From the NCBI RefSeq assembly GCF_001887355.1, contig NZ_MPIN01000001.1, positions 845,932-909,931 of the forward strand: a stretch of 64,000 nucleotides of DNA, in the 5' to 3' direction. Both the position numbers and the translations under genes were made by a program. Shown piece after piece: positions 40,010 to 49,300 of this stretch (positions within the stretch are counted from its first letter, which is position 1; the number at the start of each line of letters is the position of its first letter). Source of the stretch: Cystobacter ferrugineus. Lineage in GTDB: Bacteria; Myxococcota; Myxococcia; Myxococcales; Myxococcaceae. The notes under the pieces were generated by a model. The model was not told the origin of the DNA and did not search any database. It saw only the letters and a program-made list of their open reading frames with translations.

Positions 40010-42307
40010 TCACTGGGGCCAGTGGTAGCGCTTGCCCTTGTCACCCACGACCCAGATGTCCCCCGGATGGTTCGCCGCGATGTCCCGGAGCGGACTGGGC
40101 GCGGCCGGGTCGACCTCGAACACCTTCGTCCACGCACTGCCATTGTAATGGTAGACCTTGCCGAGCAGCGTGGTGACGTAGATGGAATGGCTCCCAAAGG
40201 CTACCACCGAGCTGAGATTTTCAGCCGGCGTGTTCGAGACCTTGCTCCAGGTCGAACCATCCCAACTGTACATGGTTCCATTGTTGCCCACGGCATAGGC
40301 CAGCTTGGGGTTCACGACCCAGACCCCCAGGAGGGAGAGTCCTCCGCTGGGAACGCTCTCTGTACCCCAGTTCCCCGAGCTGCTGTTGAACCGGTAGATA
40401 CGAGACGAGTTTGCCCCACCGACGGCGAACAGCGCGTCTTGTGAGAGGCCATGCACGTCGTACACTGCCTCGGACAGGGACTGGTTGTCGTAGTTGGTGC
40501 CTTGGGGCGTGAGCACCCGGAACGCACGTCCCTTGTCCGCGCCACCGTCGGAGTTCAATCCCACGAAGTGGGCTTCGATGTCGCTTCCAACGGGGATGGC
40601 GGTGACACCCCTGATGTGCGTATTCACCTCTTGTTGCCCATTGTTCGTGCACTGCTCGGTGCTCGGGGCGTACCGTGCCGTGAAGCCTGCGTTCCCTCCG
40701 AGCAGGGCGTCCCCTGAGCCGGGAGTCGCGGCGACGGTGTACACGTCGCCTCCCGTCGTACAGGTGCTGAGATCATCAAAATCTGTCTCCCCAGGCTTGC
40801 GCTGGTGGAGTTTGTTGGCGCCGGCGACCCACACGCCTCCATTTCCATGGAGCGCCACGGAGCGCCAAGGCTCCGAACCCGTCGAGGAGTGATTCGCCCA
40901 CTCCGGAGTCGTGGGACAGACGTCTCCCTCGTCCGTGTCGTTGTCGCAATCGTTGTCCGCCTGATCGCACACCTCGGCCGCATTCGGGTGGGTGAACCGG
41001 TTGTCATCATCGCAGTCCCCTCCCTGGGCTACGTAGCCGGCGGTTGGTGTTCCGCACGTCTGGATGACCGAGTCGTCCCGGCCGTATTGGTCGAGATCGT
41101 TGTCCGCGTAGTACTTCGTGGGGAGCGTCTTGGGGGTGCACTGGGTGCTTCCATCCGCCGCGCACTCCCGGATTCCCTCGCAGCCAAAGCCCGGGTCGCA
41201 CGTCTCACCTACGCCGAGGCCCTCGTCCTTCTGGCCGTCGCAGTTGTTGTCCAGTGTGTCGCAGAGTTCCGCGACACCGGGGTGCACGTTTTTATTCGTG
41301 TCATCGCAGTCATCCGAGCTGTCGACGTAGTTGCTACCGGGTGGCATGGTGCCGCAGTACTTTAGCTCCGTGTCTTTCGCGCCATGACCGTCCTGGTCCA
41401 GATCCAGGTACCAGGTGCTCGTCACGACCCTGCACTCGGACTTGGCGGTCGTGGCACATTCGAAGGTGCCCCCACATCCGAGGTCACCCGTGCAGGCGGT
41501 CCCGATCTTGAACCCCTCGTCAACCTCGTCGTCACAGTTGTCGTTCACCCCGTTGCACTGCTCGGCCGCGGCGCTGTAGCGCTCCTCGTTGTCGTCGTCG
41601 CAGTCGAGCTTGTTGTTCACGTAGCCCGCCGGTTGGGCGCACTGGCTCACGCCCGTCTTGGGGTCGCCTTCGCCGTCCCCATCCTGGTCGCGGTACCACT
41701 CGGGAGTGAGCTCCTGGCAGCTCATGGCTCCCTCGGTGTTGCAGGCCCAGGTCTGACACGTGATGCTCCCCGTGCCGCACTGCTGGCCGAGCTGCTCGAA
41801 GCCCTCGTTCGCCTTGCCGTCGCAGTTGTCATCCCGGGTGTTGCACAGCTCCTTCTGCCCGGGGTGCACCGTGGCTTCGTCGTCATTGCAGTCCGTGCCG
41901 CCACTGGCCTTGGAGACGTAGCCATCATCGTCCGCGTCATCCGCCACGAGCGTCAGCGCCGCGGAGGAGACGCCCCGGCCCACGTCGACGGAGTCCGACG
42001 CGGTGAACTCGGGCCCCTGCGAGCACTGCTGTTCGAACGCCGTCGCGGTGACGGTGAGCGTCGAGCCCCAGCCCTCCTCGCGGAACGCCGCCACCGTCAC
42101 CTTCTCGCCGCGCTTCTTCCCCGTGAGCTGCTCCCGGAGCTCCGTCGAGCGCTCCTCGCCCGTGCCTTGAGCATCCTTGACGCTCACCCGGATGCAGCCG
42201 GGTTTGAAGTTTGGAAAGGAGATGGTGAGCTTCACCGCTCCCTGATCACGACAGCCAACGCTCAAGCAGGCCACGAGGCCCACGAGAAGTACGAAACGTG
42301 AGGACAT
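40010..42307 (-). CDS. MopE-type metal-binding-repeat lipoprotein with C-terminal propeller
   Basis: The 765-residue protein has a lipobox (LSVGC, Cys19). After a domain of about 100 residues, four copies of a D-C-D-D ... C-D/N ... D-x-x-C-D-G-x-x-D-E motif follow (for example GGTDCNDDEATVHPG and RDDNCDGKANEGF), as in the MopE copper-binding protein family, interspersed with Cys-rich segments. The C-terminal third (about 480-765) has short blade-like repeats (WVAGANK, LYAVGNNGTMYSWDG, WVVGDKG) that fit a beta-propeller. It is probably exposed on the outer membrane and may bind Ca2+ or Cu. That ligand is inferred from motif similarity only. Confidence 0.8.
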   Translation of the reverse strand: MSSRFVLLVGLVACLSVGCRDQGAVKLTISFPNFKPGCIRVSVKDAQGTGEERSTELREQLTGKKRGEKVTVAAFREEGWGSTLTVTATAFEQQCSQGPEFTASDSVDVGRGVSSAALTLVADDADDDGYVSKASGGTDCNDDEATVHPGQKELCNTRDDNCDGKANEGFEQLGQQCGTGSITCQTWACNTEGAMSCQELTPEWYRDQDGDGEGDPKTGVSQCAQPAGYVNNKLDCDDDNEERYSAAAEQCNGVNDNCDDEVDEGFKIGTACTGDLGCGGTFECATTAKSECRVVTSTWYLDLDQDGHGAKDTELKYCGTMPPGSNYVDSSDDCDDTNKNVHPGVAELCDTLDNNCDGQKDEGLGVGETCDPGFGCEGIRECAADGSTQCTPKTLPTKYYADNDLDQYGRDDSVIQTCGTPTAGYVAQGGDCDDDNRFTHPNAAEVCDQADNDCDNDTDEGDVCPTTPEWANHSSTGSEPWRSVALHGNGGVWVAGANKLHQRKPGETDFDDLSTCTTGGDVYTVAATPGSGDALLGGNAGFTARYAPSTEQCTNNGQQEVNTHIRGVTAIPVGSDIEAHFVGLNSDGGADKGRAFRVLTPQGTNYDNQSLSEAVYDVHGLSQDALFAVGGANSSRIYRFNSSSGNWGTESVPSGGLSLLGVWVVNPKLAYAVGNNGTMYSWDGSTWSKVSNTPAENLSSVVAFGSHSIYVTTLLGKVYHYNGSAWTKVFEVDPAAPSPLRDIAANHPGDIWVVGDKGKRYHWPQ

Positions 42308-42422
42308 GGTCAGGCATCATGCCCTACTTCCGGGCTCATCGACCGCCCCCCACACCCCAGGTGTGACAGCGGGCGGCCCGGGGTCTCCTGTCCGTGGGGC
42401 GCGCAGGCGTGTGCGGCAACGC

Positions 42423-42986
42423 TCAGGGGGCCCGAGGGCCCAGGGGAACCCGGGCGCGGGGATGGTAGCGGCCGCCGAGGCTCTCGAAGAGCACGAGGCC
42501 GTCCACCCGCGCCTCGCCCCAGCGCGCCTCCTGGAGGGCGCGCACGCACCCGGCCAGCTCCCGGTCTCCCCGGGGCTGTTTCGCCCGCGCCAGCGTGAGG
42601 TGGGCCGCGTATTCGCGGTGCTCGGGCTCGAACCCCAGGGGCCGCAATCCCTCCGCCACGTCCGCCTGGAGCGCGCCCAGCGCGGCCGTGTTCCCCTCGA
42701 CTCCCGCCCACAACACCCGCGGGTGGGACGGTGCCCCGAAGCTCCCGCCCCCCTGGATGCTCAGCACCAGGGGCTCATGCCGCGGCCCCACCTGCTCGAG
42801 CACCTGCGTCACGCGGGCGGCCCGCTCGTCGTCCACCTCCCCCAGGAAGTTCAGGGTCAGGTGCAGGTTGGCCGGAGGAACCCAGCGTGCGCGCGGCGCC
42901 AGGCGGCGCAGCTGCTCCAGGGCCGCGGTGGCCGCCTCCTCGACGCTTCTGCCCAGGGTCACGGCGACGAAGAGGCGCATGCTCAT
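42423..42986 (-). CDS. thpR: RNA 2',3'-cyclic phosphodiesterase (ThpR/LigT family)
   Basis: The 187-residue protein has the two HxTx motifs of the 2H phosphoesterase fold: HLTL at 42-45 (in LHLTLNFLGEV) and HLTL at 129-132 (in AHLTLARAK). The family hydrolyses 2',3'-cyclic phosphate ends on RNA and was first described as an RNA ligase. Length and the N-terminal MRLFVAV are typical. It is a free-standing cytoplasmic enzyme. Confidence 0.92.
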   Translation of the reverse strand: MSMRLFVAVTLGRSVEEAATAALEQLRRLAPRARWVPPANLHLTLNFLGEVDDERAARVTQVLEQVGPRHEPLVLSIQGGGSFGAPSHPRVLWAGVEGNTAALGALQADVAEGLRPLGFEPEHREYAAHLTLARAKQPRGDRELAGCVRALQEARWGEARVDGLVLFESLGGRYHPRARVPLGPRAP

Positions 42987-43048
42987 CTCCTCCGAGGAAG
43001 CTCCCCCTGCGCTTCATCTGGACAACCCAGGGGGTGAAGCAATTGGGC

Positions 43049-44773
43049 TCACGGAAGCACGGTGATGCGCTTGTCCGTCGGCGGGGTCAGCGGGTTGTGG
43101 GCCTCGAGGTAGGCCGCGAAGGCGTCGAGATCGATGGGGCCCGTGCGCAGCTCCTGTCCCTGGGTGAAGACGCTGAACCCATCTCCTCCCGCGGCCAGGT
43201 AGTTCGTCTCCGTGACGCGGTAGGTGGCCGCCGGGTCCAGGGGCACACCGTTGAGCCGGATGGACGCCGGGTCCACCTTCTTGCCCATCGGTGCCGACAC
43301 GGACCAGGAGTAGGAGAAACCGGCCGACACCTGGAGGATGCGCGTGTTGGCGCCCTGGAATTGCTGCTCCAGCATCTCATGGATCTGCGCGCCGGTGAGC
43401 GTCACCGTGGTCACGCTGTTGGAGAAGGGCTGCACGGTGAAGGCCTGCCCGTAGGTGATGTTCCCGGCGGGGATGTCCGCGCGCACGCCTCCCGGGTTGG
43501 TGACGGCGATGACCGCGCCCCCCTTGTCCGGATCGCGCGTCGCCTCGAGAAACGCGTCCGCGATGGCGTTGCCCAGCAGCGACTCGCCCGACTGACCGGT
43601 GGGGATCGTGGTGCGCGGGGGCATCTTGAGATCGACGGGGGTCTGGCCGATGACGCGATTGGCCAGCGGGGCCGCGCGGGTGACGTAGTCCTTCACCATC
43701 GTGTCCACGGTGGGGTTCGCCGCGTCCCGCGTGACGATGTGGTTGCGCGCTTCCACCGACACCACGTCCTTGGTTCCGGTGTCCAACACCAGGTCCACCT
43801 GGGAGATGGCGCGCCCGAAGCTGGACGCGCTCGTCACGCGCCGGCCGTCGATGACGCAGTTGTAGGCCTCGTGCGTGTGGCCGGAGTGGATGAAGTCCAC
43901 CTCGGGATCCAGCCGCGAGACGATGTCCAGGATGGGACCGGAGACGCCCTGGCAGTCGTCGTACAGCTTGACGGCGGGATAGCCTCCCTCGTGGATGAGC
44001 ACCACGATGGCCTCGACGCCCTGGGCCTTCAGCCCGGGCACGAGCGCGTTGACCGTGTCGGCCTCGTCCTGGAAGGAGAGCCCGGCGATGCCGGTCGGGT
44101 TGACGATTCCCGGCGTGCCCTCGAGCGTCATGCCGATGAAGGCCACCTTCACGCCCTCGAACTCGCGAATCTCGTAGGCGGGAAGCAGCGTCTCCCGGGT
44201 GGCCGTGTTCGTGAACACGTTGGCCGAGAGGTACTTGAACTTCGCGCCGGAGAAGGACTCGCCGCTCTGGCACCCATCCACGGGGTGGCAGCCCCCGTTC
44301 TGCATGCGCAGCAGCTCGTCGCGGCCATCGTCGAACTCGTGGTTGCCCACGGAGGTGATGTCCAGGCCGATCTGGTTCAGCACGGCGACGGTGGGCTCGT
44401 CATGGAAGATGCCCGAGACGAGCGGCGAGGCGCCGATGAGGTCTCCCGCCGCCACGACCACGGTGTTGGGGTTCTGGGCCCGGAGCTGCTCGATATGGGC
44501 GGCGAAGTGGGCCGCGCCGCCCGCGTTCACGTTGACGGTGCCCCCGTCCTCGCCGGCCGTGGGGAGGGTCCCGTTGCTTCCGGTGGGCGGCTCCAGGTTG
44601 CCGTGGAAGTCGTTGAAGGCCAGAAGCTGGACGTGGATCTGCTTGGACTCGGGGGGCGTGGAGTCCCCTCCGCAACCGGCGTGCAGCGAGAACAAGGCGC
44701 CCGAGACGAGCGCTCCGAGCAGCAGGACGCGGGGGCGCGCCAGCGAGGAAGGGGAGAGCGGAGGAGCGGACAT
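43049..44773 (-). CDS. 5'-nucleotidase / 2',3'-cyclic-nucleotide phosphodiesterase lipoprotein
   Basis: The 574-residue enzyme has a lipobox (LHAGC, Cys34) and the metallophosphatase domain with NDFHGNL (54-60), GDLIGAS, GNHEFD and SGHTHEAYNC. The C-terminal 5'-nucleotidase domain (LLGNAIADAFL, NPGGVRADIPAG, YLAAGGDGFSVF) binds substrate. Such enzymes strip phosphate from extracellular nucleotides for salvage. It is probably anchored in the envelope. UshA, CpdB and YfkN-like proteins share this architecture, so the preferred substrate is uncertain. It follows proS by 93 bases on the same strand. Confidence 0.92.
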   Translation of the reverse strand: MSAPPLSPSSLARPRVLLLGALVSGALFSLHAGCGGDSTPPESKQIHVQLLAFNDFHGNLEPPTGSNGTLPTAGEDGGTVNVNAGGAAHFAAHIEQLRAQNPNTVVVAAGDLIGASPLVSGIFHDEPTVAVLNQIGLDITSVGNHEFDDGRDELLRMQNGGCHPVDGCQSGESFSGAKFKYLSANVFTNTATRETLLPAYEIREFEGVKVAFIGMTLEGTPGIVNPTGIAGLSFQDEADTVNALVPGLKAQGVEAIVVLIHEGGYPAVKLYDDCQGVSGPILDIVSRLDPEVDFIHSGHTHEAYNCVIDGRRVTSASSFGRAISQVDLVLDTGTKDVVSVEARNHIVTRDAANPTVDTMVKDYVTRAAPLANRVIGQTPVDLKMPPRTTIPTGQSGESLLGNAIADAFLEATRDPDKGGAVIAVTNPGGVRADIPAGNITYGQAFTVQPFSNSVTTVTLTGAQIHEMLEQQFQGANTRILQVSAGFSYSWSVSAPMGKKVDPASIRLNGVPLDPAATYRVTETNYLAAGGDGFSVFTQGQELRTGPIDLDAFAAYLEAHNPLTPPTDKRITVLP

Positions 44774-44833
44774 GGAGGCAGTCCATATCCGAAATCCGGC
44801 CCATCAGCACTCCCGGGCCGGACACAAGTGGAT

Positions 44834-44857
44834 GGGGGCGCACCTTCGGGCGCCCCC
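44834..44857 (-). terminator. Hairpin after proS
   Basis: An 8-bp GC stem (GGGGGCGC / GCGCCCCC) with an 8-base loop lies just after the proS stop in the transcript direction. It lacks a T-run; it could attenuate read-through into the nucleotidase gene. Confidence 0.4.
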
Positions 44858-44866
44858 CCGACGCGC

Positions 44867-46300
44867 TCAGTATGCCTTGGAGAAGACGATGCGTCCGGGA
44901 GACGGCTCACCCGTGACCACGCACTTGCCGGGCTCCTGGGGGAGCGCGAACGGCCGGTTGCGCGTCGTCAGGCCCGTCTCCTCCTTGATGCGCGCCTCGA
45001 CCTTGGGGTCCAGGTTCCAGTGCGCGAGCAGGAAGCCCGCGTCCGCCTTCTCCTTCATCTCCTCGTAGCTGTTGACCTCGAAGGTGTTGGCCTCGCGGAA
45101 GGCCTTGGCCTTGTCGAACAGCCCCTTCTGCATCGCGTCGAGCATCTCCTGGGCCTTGGCCACGGCCTGCTCCAGGGGGATGAACTCCTTCTGGCGCGCG
45201 TCGCGGCGCACCATGACGCACGTGCCCTTGGCCAGGTCCTTGGGGCCCAGCTCCACGCGCAGACACGTGCCCGTCAGCTCGTGTTCGTTGTACTTGAAGC
45301 CCGGGCTCTTGGTGTCGTCGTCGTCCACCACCACGCTCAGGCCCGCCTTCTTCAGGTCCGCGGCGAGCGCGTGCGTCTTCTCGAGCACCTGCGTCTTCTC
45401 CGCGTCGCTGGCCTTGCCGGAGATGGGGATGATGACCACGTGCACGGGGGCGAGCTTGGGCGGCACGATGAGGCCCGCGTCATCCGAGTGCGTCATGATG
45501 AGGCCGCCGATGAGGCGCGTGGACACGCCCCAGGACGTCTGCCACACGTGGTGCTGCTTGCCGTCGCGGCCCTGGAAGGTGGTGTCGAAGGCCTTGGCGA
45601 AGTTCTGCCCCAGGTTGTGGCTGGTGCCCGCCTGCAGCGCCTTCTTGTCCTGCATCATCGCCTCGATGCTGTAGGTGCGCAGCGCGCCGGCGAAGCGCTC
45701 CGACTCCGACTTGCGCCCCGTCATCACCGGCATCGCCATGTAGTCCTCGGCGAACGTCCGGTAGACCTCCAGCATCTGCAGCGTCTCCTTCTCCGCGTCC
45801 GCTTCCGTCTCGTGGCAGGTGTGGCCCTCCTGCCAGAGGAACTCGGTGGTGCGCAGGAACAGGCGCGTGCGCATCTCCCAGCGCATCACGTTGGCCCACT
45901 GGTTGATGAGCAGCGGCAGATCCCGGTAGCTCTGGATCCACTTGGAAAAGGAGCGGTTGATGATGGTCTCGCTCGTGGGCCGGATGACGTAGGGCTCCTC
46001 GAGCTTGGAGCCGCCCGCGTGCGTCACCACCGCGAGCTGCGGGTTGAAGCCCTCGACGTGCTCGGCCTCCTTCTTCAGGTAGCTCTCGGGGATGAGCAAC
46101 GGGAAGTAGGCGTTCTTGTGGCCCAGGTCCTTGAACATCTTGTCCAGGACGCGCTGCATGTTCTCCCAGATGGCATAGCCATTGGGACGGATGACCATGC
46201 AGCCCTTCACGTCCGAGTAGTCGGCGAGCTTGGCCTTCTGGACCAGGTCCACGTACCACTCGGAAAAGCCCTTCTCGCGCGGCGCCAGCTTCTCGGCCAT
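44867..46300 (-). CDS. proS: Prolyl-tRNA synthetase, short (archaeal/eukaryotic-like) type
   Basis: The 477-residue enzyme charges tRNA-Pro. It has class II motif 2 ([25 protein letters not shown]), the RPTSET sequence, motif 3 ([19 protein letters not shown]) and the C-terminal anticodon-binding and zinc-like domain ending in Tyr. It lacks the INS editing insertion of E. coli-type ProS, which is what the short type shows. The ATG at 46300 is preceded by GAAGGA ten bases upstream; the frame remains open into the GH16 gene but without similarity. Confidence 0.95.
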   Translation of the reverse strand: MAEKLAPREKGFSEWYVDLVQKAKLADYSDVKGCMVIRPNGYAIWENMQRVLDKMFKDLGHKNAYFPLLIPESYLKKEAEHVEGFNPQLAVVTHAGGSKLEEPYVIRPTSETIINRSFSKWIQSYRDLPLLINQWANVMRWEMRTRLFLRTTEFLWQEGHTCHETEADAEKETLQMLEVYRTFAEDYMAMPVMTGRKSESERFAGALRTYSIEAMMQDKKALQAGTSHNLGQNFAKAFDTTFQGRDGKQHHVWQTSWGVSTRLIGGLIMTHSDDAGLIVPPKLAPVHVVIIPISGKASDAEKTQVLEKTHALAADLKKAGLSVVVDDDDTKSPGFKYNEHELTGTCLRVELGPKDLAKGTCVMVRRDARQKEFIPLEQAVAKAQEMLDAMQKGLFDKAKAFREANTFEVNSYEEMKEKADAGFLLAHWNLDPKVEARIKEETGLTTRNRPFALPQEPGKCVVTGEPSPGRIVFSKAY

Positions 46301-46392
46301 CTGCTTGAAATCCTTCGGAAATGAGTGAGGCCCGTTGCCTACGCCGGGCCCTGCCCAAAAGCAATGCCCCCCGAGGCCCTTGCGGTCAGGAT

Positions 46393-47766
46393 TCAGCGCT
46401 CCAGCTCGATGTCGTCGATGAAGGCCTCGTTGTTGCCCGCCAGGGGCTGGAAGGCCAGGCCCCACACGCCCGACAGCGTCAGTCCGTCCTCGGGCGCGCC
46501 CGTGGGCTGTCCGTCCGTGCGCCGGGTGAAGGCCGTCAGGGGCACGCTCACCCACTTCCAGCCCTTGAAGTCGTCCTGGAAGAGGGACTCGAAGCGCTCC
46601 GCCGCGTCGGCGCTCGGGCCGTTGTCGCGCAGCTCCACCCGGAACCGGTTGCCCGTCTGATAGCCCCTGAACCAGAAGTTCAGGTAGCGCACCCCCGTCC
46701 AGTCCTGGGGCTCGGAGAAGGTGCGCGCGGTGTACGCATACGCCGTGGCGCTCGTGGTGTAGTCCAGGTACAGCGACTTGCCCTGGTGTCCCTGGTTGGA
46801 CTGCCGGGCGGTGAGGCTCGCGCCCGGTCCCACCGTGCGCACCCACAGGGCGGCCTGTTCGGGGGTCTCGAAGCTCTCCAGCAGCTCGACGGGCGCGGCC
46901 GGGCTGTAGCGGAGGTGCTCGACGCTCACGACCAGGGGACTTCCCGGGTAGGTGAAGCGGCCCATCCAGGACGCGGTGGAGCCCGGGTTGCCGGGCCAGA
47001 AGTTCACGAGGGCCCGCCCCGGCACGGACGGCAGCGCTCCCTTGTGGCCCGTCTCGGAGTGGATGCGCTGGTCGTCGACGTACCAGTGGATGGCGTCGCG
47101 CGTCCACTCGATGCCGTAGGTGTGGAAGTCGTCCGCGGCGTCGAAGGGCAGGTTCACCCCCAGGTCATGCCGCTGCCCGTTGGTGATGTAGTTGAGGCGC
47201 AGGGCCTTGGTGTTCTGCCCGAGGATGGCCAGGTCGATGGCGTCCGAGCGCGTCGACTCGGCGGGACCCGTGGTGATGGCGAAGGCGGTCATCGTGCCCG
47301 GGGTGCGCACGGGCTTCATCCGCACCTCGTAGCGCCCATGGCCGTAATAGCGCTGGGTGGCGACCTCGCCCGAGGCGTAGGGCCGTCCGGAGCAGCCTCC
47401 CGTCGAGCAGGTCGCGGTGTCGAGGAGCAGGTCCAGCCGGCCGTCGGTGACGACCGCGTGGTCCGCGCGCCAGCCGGCGTTGAAGTCCCCGCTGTTCGCC
47501 CAGCCATCCGAGGGGCGCCAGCGTCCGAGGTCCAACGCGTCGAAGGGCTCATTGAAGGCGGAGTAGCCCTCGCGCCACTCCAGGGAGGGGGGCGCGCCGA
47601 GCTGGATGGGGGGCGGAGGGCCACTGGGGGTCTGCCCACCGGGGGGGTCTCCGCCGCCCGTGTTTCCGTCGCCTCCCGGATCGTCTCCATCCGGGGTTCC
47701 ATTCGAGCCACAGGCCGTCAGGAGCAGAGCGAGGGCCATCCGCTTCCATTTCGAGTCGTGAGCCAT
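46393..47766 (-). CDS. GH16 lichenase-like lipoprotein lacking both catalytic glutamates, with C-terminal CBM
   Basis: The 457-residue protein has a lipobox (LLTAC, Cys19), a Gly/Pro/Asp linker and a GH16 jelly roll (about 70-290). The lichenase active-site strand, normally DEIDIEFLG, reads DAIDLAILG (Asp175-Gly183) here, so nucleophile and acid/base glutamates correspond to Ala176 and Ala180. Flanking residues align well with lichenase ([10 protein letters not shown] before, LNYITNG and HTYGIEW after, and WYVDDQ). A second beta domain (about 295-457, ending [10 protein letters not shown]) resembles a CBM11-like carbohydrate-binding module. It is therefore probably a glucan-binding rather than a hydrolytic surface protein. 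An AGAGGAG ribosome-binding site precedes the ATG. Confidence 0.8.
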   Translation of the reverse strand: MAHDSKWKRMALALLLTACGSNGTPDGDDPGGDGNTGGGDPPGGQTPSGPPPPIQLGAPPSLEWREGYSAFNEPFDALDLGRWRPSDGWANSGDFNAGWRADHAVVTDGRLDLLLDTATCSTGGCSGRPYASGEVATQRYYGHGRYEVRMKPVRTPGTMTAFAITTGPAESTRSDAIDLAILGQNTKALRLNYITNGQRHDLGVNLPFDAADDFHTYGIEWTRDAIHWYVDDQRIHSETGHKGALPSVPGRALVNFWPGNPGSTASWMGRFTYPGSPLVVSVEHLRYSPAAPVELLESFETPEQAALWVRTVGPGASLTARQSNQGHQGKSLYLDYTTSATAYAYTARTFSEPQDWTGVRYLNFWFRGYQTGNRFRVELRDNGPSADAAERFESLFQDDFKGWKWVSVPLTAFTRRTDGQPTGAPEDGLTLSGVWGLAFQPLAGNNEAFIDDIELER

Positions 47767-47837
47767 GGGTACTCCTCTTCCAGGATGAGTGGGGAGGCAG
47801 TGTAACCCAGGGCTCGCGCCGGCCGCGCGAGGGGGGC

Positions 47838-49109
47838 TCAGTAGGTGTTCGACGTGGCCTCGCGCACCTCGAACGTCATGTCGGCCTTGCGCAGCCGCTC
47901 GATGAGGCGGGTGCCCATGCCCGAGGCGGGGGTGAGGATGCCGCCCGCGGAGGGGACGTCATCGAAGGCGAGGCACAGCGCCGACTCGGCGAGCATCCGC
48001 GACGTCGCCGCGTAGCCCGGATCTCCCTTGCCGGCCACCTTGCCCTCCAGCTTCACCCGTCCTCCCGTCTTGGTCGACTGGCCCTCGCCGAGGAGCTTGA
48101 TGGAGAAGGAGCCCTTCTCGCGCTGCTCGGCCGAGGGGCCCTCGCCGGGGGCGGGCAGCACGCGCTGCTCGAGCTGCTTGCGCACGGGTGGCACGCTCGA
48201 GACCGCGAGGGAGGCTCCCAGGCCGACGGTCATGGCCGTGGCGGCGAGCAGTCCCTTGGAGCCGGGCCCGAAGCTGCTCGCCTCGGAGTAGAGGAAGTCC
48301 TTGCCCCAGGGGTGGCCGAGCAGGGCATTGGAGCGGCGCACCACGCGCGTGTTCACCGAGGCCATGAAGAAGGGGCCCGTCCAGCTCCCCAGCTCCTCGT
48401 CGTAGCGCACACCCATCTGGTCGCGCTCCTCGGGGCGGCCGCGCCGCGGCTCGGGGTCGAGCGCGTGGGGATTGCCGAGCACCCGGCGCAGGGATGGATC
48501 CTTCTGCATCTCGTCCATCATCTGCAGCATGCTCGCCACGGTGCCGCCGCTGACGCCGCCCTTCATCTTCGTCGTGTAGAAGCGCACCCGGTCACAGTGG
48601 CCCCCGTGCTGCTCGCGCATGTACTCCTGCATCATGAGCACGCCCAGGTCCGAGGGGATGGAGTCGAAGCCGCAGGTGTGCACGATGCGCGCGCCGCTCT
48701 GGCGGGCCTGGGCGTCGTGGGCGTCGATCATCCGGCGCATCCACTGCACCTCGCCCGTCAGGTCGCAGTAGTCGGTACCGCCGCGGGCACAGGCCGCCAC
48801 CAGCTCATTGCCGTAGCGCGCGTAGGGGCCCACGGTGCTGATGATGACTCGGGTGCGGCCCACCAGCGTGTCCAGCGAGGCCGCGTCCTGGGCGTTCGCG
48901 AGCAGCAGGGGCAGCTCGGCGCACGCGGCGTTGACGCCGGCGATCGTGGCGCGCACCTGCTCGAGCCTGGAGCGGTCCCGGCCCGCGATGGCCCAGCGTG
49001 CCCGGTGGGTGTCCTGGGTACGGGCGAGGTACTCCGCGACGAGGCGGCCGGTGAAGCCAGTGGCTCCCCAGACAATGACATCGAATTCGGGTTTGGCGGA
49101 CTTGGGCAT
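47838..49109 (-). CDS. Saccharopine dehydrogenase-like / trans-acting enoyl reductase family protein
   Basis: The 423-residue protein begins with a Rossmann fold (FDVIVWGATGFTGRLVAEYLA) and shows VISTVGPYARYGNELVAACARGGTDYCDLTGE and CGFDSIPSDLGV, as in the family of mycobacterial trans-acting enoyl reductases (Rv2953-like) and lipid saccharopine-dehydrogenase-like oxidoreductases. A moderately hydrophobic stretch near residue 275 (GLLAATAMTVGLGASLAV) suggests membrane association. It may act on lipids; no partner is nearby. The ATG at 49109 starts just before the Rossmann strand. Confidence 0.85.
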   Translation of the reverse strand: MPKSAKPEFDVIVWGATGFTGRLVAEYLARTQDTHRARWAIAGRDRSRLEQVRATIAGVNAACAELPLLLANAQDAASLDTLVGRTRVIISTVGPYARYGNELVAACARGGTDYCDLTGEVQWMRRMIDAHDAQARQSGARIVHTCGFDSIPSDLGVLMMQEYMREQHGGHCDRVRFYTTKMKGGVSGGTVASMLQMMDEMQKDPSLRRVLGNPHALDPEPRRGRPEERDQMGVRYDEELGSWTGPFFMASVNTRVVRRSNALLGHPWGKDFLYSEASSFGPGSKGLLAATAMTVGLGASLAVSSVPPVRKQLEQRVLPAPGEGPSAEQREKGSFSIKLLGEGQSTKTGGRVKLEGKVAGKGDPGYAATSRMLAESALCLAFDDVPSAGGILTPASGMGTRLIERLRKADMTFEVREATSNTY

Positions 49110-49300
49110 GGGCAAACGGTGCGGTTTGCCTGGAGGCCCTCCCGGGGTCAACGTTTCCGCGTGGCTTGTCACGGGTGCCGCGCTTATTCCCAACTTTCGC
49201 GAAGCCGGCAGACGAATGACTCGCCCGGCCGCTCCTCGGCCTGTCCTGGGAGGTAGGGAAGACTCGGCATGGGGGGGGCTGGCATCTTGCCCGCCACTTC

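Noticed and set aside
42731-46324. A 1197-codon open frame on the plus strand across thpR, the nucleotidase and proS
   Set aside because: It spans three real genes on the other strand, has a His/Arg/Val-rich composition and no start signal. It is a high-GC shadow.
46301-47107. An N-terminal extension of about 270 residues on proS
   Set aside because: The frame is open but the sequence is antisense-like or frame-shifted GH16 coding DNA. The conserved [16 protein letters not shown] start and a GAAGGA site support ATG 46300.
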